NCBI GenBank assembly: GCA_019649035.1
Contig: BMAT01005553.1
Span: 192,225-227,517, forward strand
Direction of reading: 5' to 3'
Source of the DNA: Elysia marginata
Taxonomy: Eukaryota > Mollusca > Gastropoda > Plakobranchidae
Length of the DNA stretch: 35,293 bases
Below are positions 31,035 to 35,293 of the stretch, in pieces; position 1 is the stretch's first letter; every line of letters starts with the position of its first letter. Position numbers and translations under genes: made by a program. The notes beneath the pieces were generated by a model. It made no database searches. It saw nothing but the letters and a program-made list of their open reading frames with translations, and was not told the origin of the DNA.

Positions 31035-31920
31035 TGGGTATAAATAAAATCTTATACCTCCCAGTCATTGAAGTATATTGAAAGATTTTAATGCTCATGG
31101 CGAGCGCAAAATTTAGCGTAGAGCGGATACTTAGGGTCGGTGAGGATTGACTTCTGTTAACGAAGGCCTGCTTTTAAATGGATATTTTCTACATTTTTCA
31201 AATCACAGTTGGCTGTTTTCTCTGCTGCTTTAATCAGATTATTGGTTTTAGTTCTATCTCCTGCTTTTGCTCCTCCATCCCAGCAGCCAATACCAAAGTT
31301 AATTACACTTTCCATCATAGAGATGTAGAAATGTTTTCAGATGCTTTCATTTAGCTTCAAAATTTTCAAATTTTGTATAAAATGCATTCTTTGATTCATT
31401 TTCTTGCATGACGCCGTTACATGTTCATGCCAATTTAAATTGTTATCTTTAATGAAACCAAGATATTTCTAATGTTGTATAACTTCTACTTGCTCTCATT
31501 TGAGCGTTAATGGGATGTGATCTCTCATGTTATGTCTCAAGTCTATTATGATTTTTTTAAGTTTTTGATGCATTCAATTGTAAATCATGCAACTCTACAA
31601 ACTTCTCAATCTCTTGACATTATGATGTTCCTGTTGAGGACACAAAGAAACCCTGTACTGCAGAATCGTCTGAAAATTTTAACATTACCATGTCAATATC
31701 GTACATGCGATTGTCAAATTGTGTAAAGTGTGTACAAAGATGGAGACAATACACTGCCCTCAGGAGCATCAGTTTTAAATTCACATTCTAAAAACAATGC
31801 CTGATTTAGTTCAACATTATTGTTTTCTCTGCGTTAAAAAAGTCTAGTTCCCATCCAAAAAGGTTTCTCTTTGAAGCCGCGTAAATGCTATTTTGATATC
31901 TTGATTATCACCAGGGCCAT
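31035..31920 (-). pseudogene. Non-LTR retrotransposon (LINE) RT fragment, CR1/L2/jockey-like
   Basis: Heavily decayed minus-strand RT, readable only by changing frame. In order: 'APEGSVLSP' (31741-31767; family form A/G-P-x-G-S-V-L-S-P), 'KFSDDS' (31662-31676; the catalytic F/Y-A-D-D motif with Ala to Ser), 'EIEKFVELHDLQLNASKT', 'KYLGF' (about 31451-31468), 'NLNWHEHV', 'NQRMHF', 'MMESVINFGIGCW', then 'SILTDPKYPLYAKF'. This order is typical of the RT palm-to-thumb and C-terminus of CR1/L2/jockey-type LINEs. At least six stops or frameshifts are present. No endonuclease domain is seen. Confidence 0.8.
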
Positions 31921-31989
31921 TTTAAAGACATAAGCCTCTTAAAATTTACAATGCTTTAAATCGCCTAAAGAGTGGCTAATGTCATAATA

Positions 31990-32870
31990 TACGCGATGGC
32001 GACACTGGTCCATCTGGGCAGCCAAGCTGCTGGTGTTATTGTTGTGGTAGTTGACAATCAGATTTAACAGCCAGCACTCCAATTAAATTAAATTCTGCAA
32101 GCTATAGGCTTTCTTGAAGACCTTTCACCCACGCATTTTCAGCAGTGTGGAACTTACTTCCATTAAAATTACGACTTGAATTTAACAAAAAATGATAACA
32201 ATTTGTATAAATTTTTTTTGAAAAACCAATCCAAGACATGCGGTATGCGTACGTGTGGAAAGGCCCAGTACCTAATACAAAGCAGTGGTCTTTATAACAC
32301 ACGGTTTGGCAAAGTTTGTAGACAAATTGCTCTAATGACCATCTCACTAAGCTCAAGGCAGCTTAGGGGATAAAACAGACAAACACCGCTAATTTTGAAG
32401 TTGCAACAGGAGCCGTTATAACATGTTTAGCTAGCATAAAAAGTTAATCCCTATAGGTTTTTTACTATGCTATAAAATAACCTTGTGTCCCATCTTCCAT
32501 AGTTTTTTTATGTTTACAAATATTACATCATAGTCAAGAGAGACGCGAAAGAATGACTGGCTGGAAACGGGCCACAGTATTCAAGCCAAACACAATACAA
32601 TTGGCCTTCTTGTTTGTACGCGTGTAGCCTAATAATTTTTTTTGTATGAATTTCGAAACAAATTTTATGTAGAAATTCACACAAATTGAATCGAGTTGCG
32701 TAAATTTGTAAGGTCACTAGGGTACATCAGGTTCATGTCAGAATTTTATTACACAAGTATTTTACTATATAGCAAGATATTACATTTAAAAAGCACCGTC
32801 TCAAAAGTAGTATGAGCGAATTCACCCTGGTTGCCTGACATTGTTTGATAGCACCCTACAAGCCCTTTGG
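31990..32870. repeat. Macro-repeat unit 3, partial (P end - B)
   Basis: Starts at the 'gcgatggcgac' block of P, without the promoter half, then follows B through 'acgacttgaattt', 'cagtacctaatacaaagcag', 'aagagagacgcg' and on to about 32870. It is more diverged than units 1 and 2. The LINE fragment lies directly upstream. Confidence 0.72.
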
Positions 32871-33156
32871 GGCTACGAATAAACTATTTAGAAAAAATTA
32901 ATTTATATTACGACCCGTGATATTGTATTATTTGAAAGATTGGGGGTTAGCGAGATAATCAAGTTGCGGAACCTTTGTTAAGCCAAAAGTCACAGTGGCG
33001 TGAGTCCAATCGCTGCAAGCGCCGATATTTTGGTTTTCTTTGCGGTAGTTAGACCAGTTTCGCCCCCCCCCCCTGATCTTTCCTATGATGTTTATTCAGT
33101 AACGTCAAAATTCTGAAGTATATCTAATTCTTTGGTAAGGTAGTTAAAGTTTTAAC
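32871..33156. other. Spacer with a C10 run
   Basis: Low-complexity poly-C near 33063-33072 and one degenerate unit of the following minisatellite (about 33074-33108). No gene seen. Confidence 0.55.
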
Positions 33157-33440
33157 GTCCTCTAAGCTTCACTACGTCTTATTCCGTACAATAAGTAGAT
33201 TTTAATGTCCTCCCACCTTCCCTACGTCTTATTCCGTACGATAAGTAGATGTTAACGTCCTCTAAGCTTCCCTACGTCTTATGCAGTACGATAAGTAGAT
33301 GTTAACGTCCTCTAAGCTTCCCTACGTCTTATTCAGTACGATAAGTAGATGTTAACGTCCCCTAAGCTTCTCTAGGTCTTATTCGGTACGATTAGTAAAT
33401 GTTAAAGTCCTCCAAGCTTCCCTAGGATGTTCATTCAGTA
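33157..33440. repeat. 50-bp minisatellite, ~5.5 units
   Basis: Unit 'gtcctctaagcttccctacg' + 'tcttattccgtacgataagt' + 'agatgttaac', starting at 33157, 33207, 33257, 33307, 33357 and 33407 (partial). The first two units and the last are the most diverged. The 'ttttaacgtcc' phase resembles the tail of the neighbouring SINE. Confidence 0.95.
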
Positions 33441-33482
33441 CTACAGTTAGATCACCCGTCACTCTCTAAGGATTAGTTAGTT

Positions 33483-33776
33483 GCTTGAATTTTAACGTCC
33501 CTGTCAACCACAAGGCTATATCAGAGACGGCGCTGGGGACAATTGAAAGCGTGCTGCCACACTGTGATGTAAGAAGCGCTTGCATTCATCACACCTAGTC
33601 ACATTATCCTGACGCCGGGCCGACCAGACTGAACACTAAATGAACAATAGCAGACACTAGGCGGATCAGCTGCTAATACCAATTTTAAACTCCTTGGTTT
33701 GACTCTGCCGGGGATAAAACCCCGCACCTTCCGATCTATGAGCGAGTGTCTTACCGCTAGGCCACAGAGCCGGTCA
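33483..33776 (-). mobile_element. tRNA-derived SINE
   Basis: On the minus strand a 71-nt tRNA-like head (33771-33701) has a closing acceptor stem (GGCTCTG / CAGAGTC), an A box (TGGCCTAGCGG) and a T-arm-like hairpin with a degenerate B box. A ~200-bp body follows and ends in 'gggacgttaaaa'. The D and anticodon stems do not fold well, so this is a SINE head rather than a tRNA gene. SINEs of this kind are copied by the RT of a partner LINE. Confidence 0.78.
33711..33764 (-). promoter_or_regulatory. Internal Pol III promoter of the SINE (A and B boxes)
   Basis: A box TGGCCTAGCGG at 33764-33754 fits the TRGCNNARYGG pattern. B box GGTTTTATCCC at 33721-33711 departs from GGTTCGANTCC at the CG positions, which probably weakens it. 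Confidence 0.65.
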
Positions 33777-33958
33777 CTCTCTAAGGAGGGGCGCTGCAGT
33801 TAAAAAATAGGGTTTAAAGTTTAACCCCTCTGTGTTTCCTCTTTGCTTGATTATGGCGAATCTTTCTTTTTTTTTCTTCTCATCTAACTGCTGTCTATTG
33901 TCCCTATGGTTGGTTTCATGTACTCGAAGTTAATTGAAGATTCAATGTGATTGAGAGT
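33777..33958. other. Spacer beside the SINE
   Basis: Includes 'gtttaaagtttaacccc', reminiscent of SINE tails, then unremarkable sequence. No gene seen. Confidence 0.45.
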
Positions 33959-34009
<51 letters not shown>

Positions 34010-34016
34010 GGAGAGA
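33959..34016. repeat. GA microsatellite
   Basis: Near-perfect (GA)n tract with a few GG interruptions. Not embedded in family A here. Confidence 0.95.
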
Positions 34017-35293
34017 GAATGGCAAACTGTGATGTAGAGAGAAAGAAATTCCACAAAAAATTATGATAATCGCTTGAATGTTTTTTTTATGCCGCCTCCA
34101 CTTTTTACGTCATGCCTTCACCCCCGTCCTTCACTTCCACTGCTTCCTAATTTCCCCCTGCTTTCAATATCTCTTTATCATCACCCTCCGCAATTTTCTC
34201 CTTTTACCCCTCGCTCTTTCAATTTTTCTTCGGATACTTTATTATGTCATCTTTCAGCTTTTCATTAGACATTTTTACAATTAATACTTTACAAGAGACT
34301 ATTAATTTCTTGAGAAAGAAATGCTTTCATAGGAACCTCAAAGGCAACATAAATCCTAAACTTCGTACATGCTTTGCCTGAGAGCGGGTTAGAATGTAAA
34401 ATCTGGAAGGGCATTCTAGAAATCTATAGATATATACCGATTTCCACTTTCACCTAGATTTAGCTGAAGATCTATTGTAACTGCAAGTAGAAAATTTATC
34501 TAAAACTATGAATTTATAGCCAGAGCGTTATAATAGTAATTATTATAATAATACTGAAACAAATGACATCTACAGGAAAACAAAATAATACAAAAGCCTT
34601 GTAAACACGTTTAACTTTTGTGTACTTATGTTAAGAATGATCCAATTAATGCATGTTCTTGTGTCACTTAGAGAGTTTGCGCTACCAAGACTGGTCAATT
34701 CTGCCAGTTTTAGTGCCTACAATGTCTATCTAGATCTATCTAGGCCTATCTTTAACCTTGCACGGCTGATCTTATCTTTAGATGAAGTAACTCGGATTCC
34801 ACAGACAAGGAGACATTCATGTACAAAACTTCGATACTAGGGCTTGCTGTTATTTGGCTCAGAAATAAAGGATATAAATACAAAACTGACATGTCATTCA
34901 AAATGGTAAAAAGATTGCTTATTTCTCTTTCCCTCTCTGTCTGTCTGTCTCTCTCTGTCTCTCTCTCTTTCTCCACATCCCTGCCTCTCTTTAATTCAGT
35001 TCAAGTTTATTTAGCCAATAGAAAGTTACATAAATGAGTAGGCTACGCGCATATTGGAGCTTAAAATCAACAGTACCGTATTTAAAGAATACACCGCTAG
35101 CTCTTCCATAAGACGACAAACGGTATTGGTATGGTTTTTTTTTTCAAACTTTGTTCAACAAGGAACTAGACTAGATTTTGTTAAGTAAGGAACTAGATAA
35201 CGAATCACTAAGTCAGTAACTTAGTGCTATACAGCGAATCAATACTTTTTCAATCTCTTAAGTAAGCCGAAGAAAAAAAAAAGAACTCGGAAA
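34017..35293. other. Right-hand flank with no gene recognised
   Basis: AT-rich DNA with a pyrimidine-rich stretch (34090-34260), a CT/CTGT tract (34921-34975) and a short partial repeat of 'aaggaactaga' near 35160-35200. Open frames of 60-75 codons are short, of low complexity or overlap on both strands. I see no domain, splice pattern or tRNA. Confidence 0.6.

Noticed and set aside
33701..33771. Functional tRNA gene
   Set aside because: The acceptor stem and A box fit, but the anticodon stem does not pair and the B box is degenerate. A long body and tail follow, as in a SINE.
34074..34284. Two overlapping plus-strand frames of 64-68 codons
   Set aside because: They are pyrimidine-rich low-complexity translations in two frames at once, with no conserved domain.

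Overview
This window is AT-rich eukaryotic DNA, almost certainly from a metazoan, built nearly entirely of repeats. I find no intact host gene. A mollusc, perhaps a gastropod, is the best guess. The reasons are Ty3/gypsy-type elements with a coiled-coil/SCAN-like Gag, a tRNA-headed SINE, abundant GA microsatellites and long mosaic repeats. That placement is an inference, not a sequence match.

Layout. (1) 1-5635: repeat family 'A' with GA tracts, a piece of repeat family 'P', then a minus-strand LTR retrotransposon (copy 1: RNase H remnant, RT, integrase C-terminus, deleted protease, Gag, PBS, 5' LTR). (2) 5636-10343: two more P-A tandem pairs. (3) 10344-12503: an unrecognised 2.16-kb element with ~300-bp terminal inverted repeats. 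(4) 12504-16062: further P and A copies, an assembly gap (13383-13655), a 37-bp minisatellite and another P copy. (5) 16063-19143: copy 2 of the same retrotransposon, keeping protease, integrase, RT and RNase H. (6) 19145-25945: a ~190-bp satellite, about 22 monomers in one orientation followed head-on by about 14 in the other. (7) 25946-26518: a small MITE with a perfect palindrome. (8) 26519-32870: a 1.8-2.1-kb macro-repeat (P with a different partner, 'B') present twice plus a third partial copy, with a dead LINE RT fragment at about 31035-31920. (9) 32871-35293: a 50-bp minisatellite, a tRNA-derived SINE, GA/CT tracts and otherwise unremarkable DNA.

Main results. The retrotransposon has Gypsy-like RT and integrase sequences, but its domain order is protease-integrase-RT-RNase H. 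That is the Copia-like order known from Gmr1-like Ty3/gypsy elements. The two copies share an RNase H breakpoint, flanking repeat, frame break and nonsense codon, so one dead element was copied as a block. The P module carries a compact minus-strand Pol II promoter layout (GC box, CCAAT box, TATA box, downstream AATAAA) repeated through the window. The satellite is an inverted array with an irregular higher-order monomer order.

All coding remnants are broken. Nothing here appears able to move on its own.
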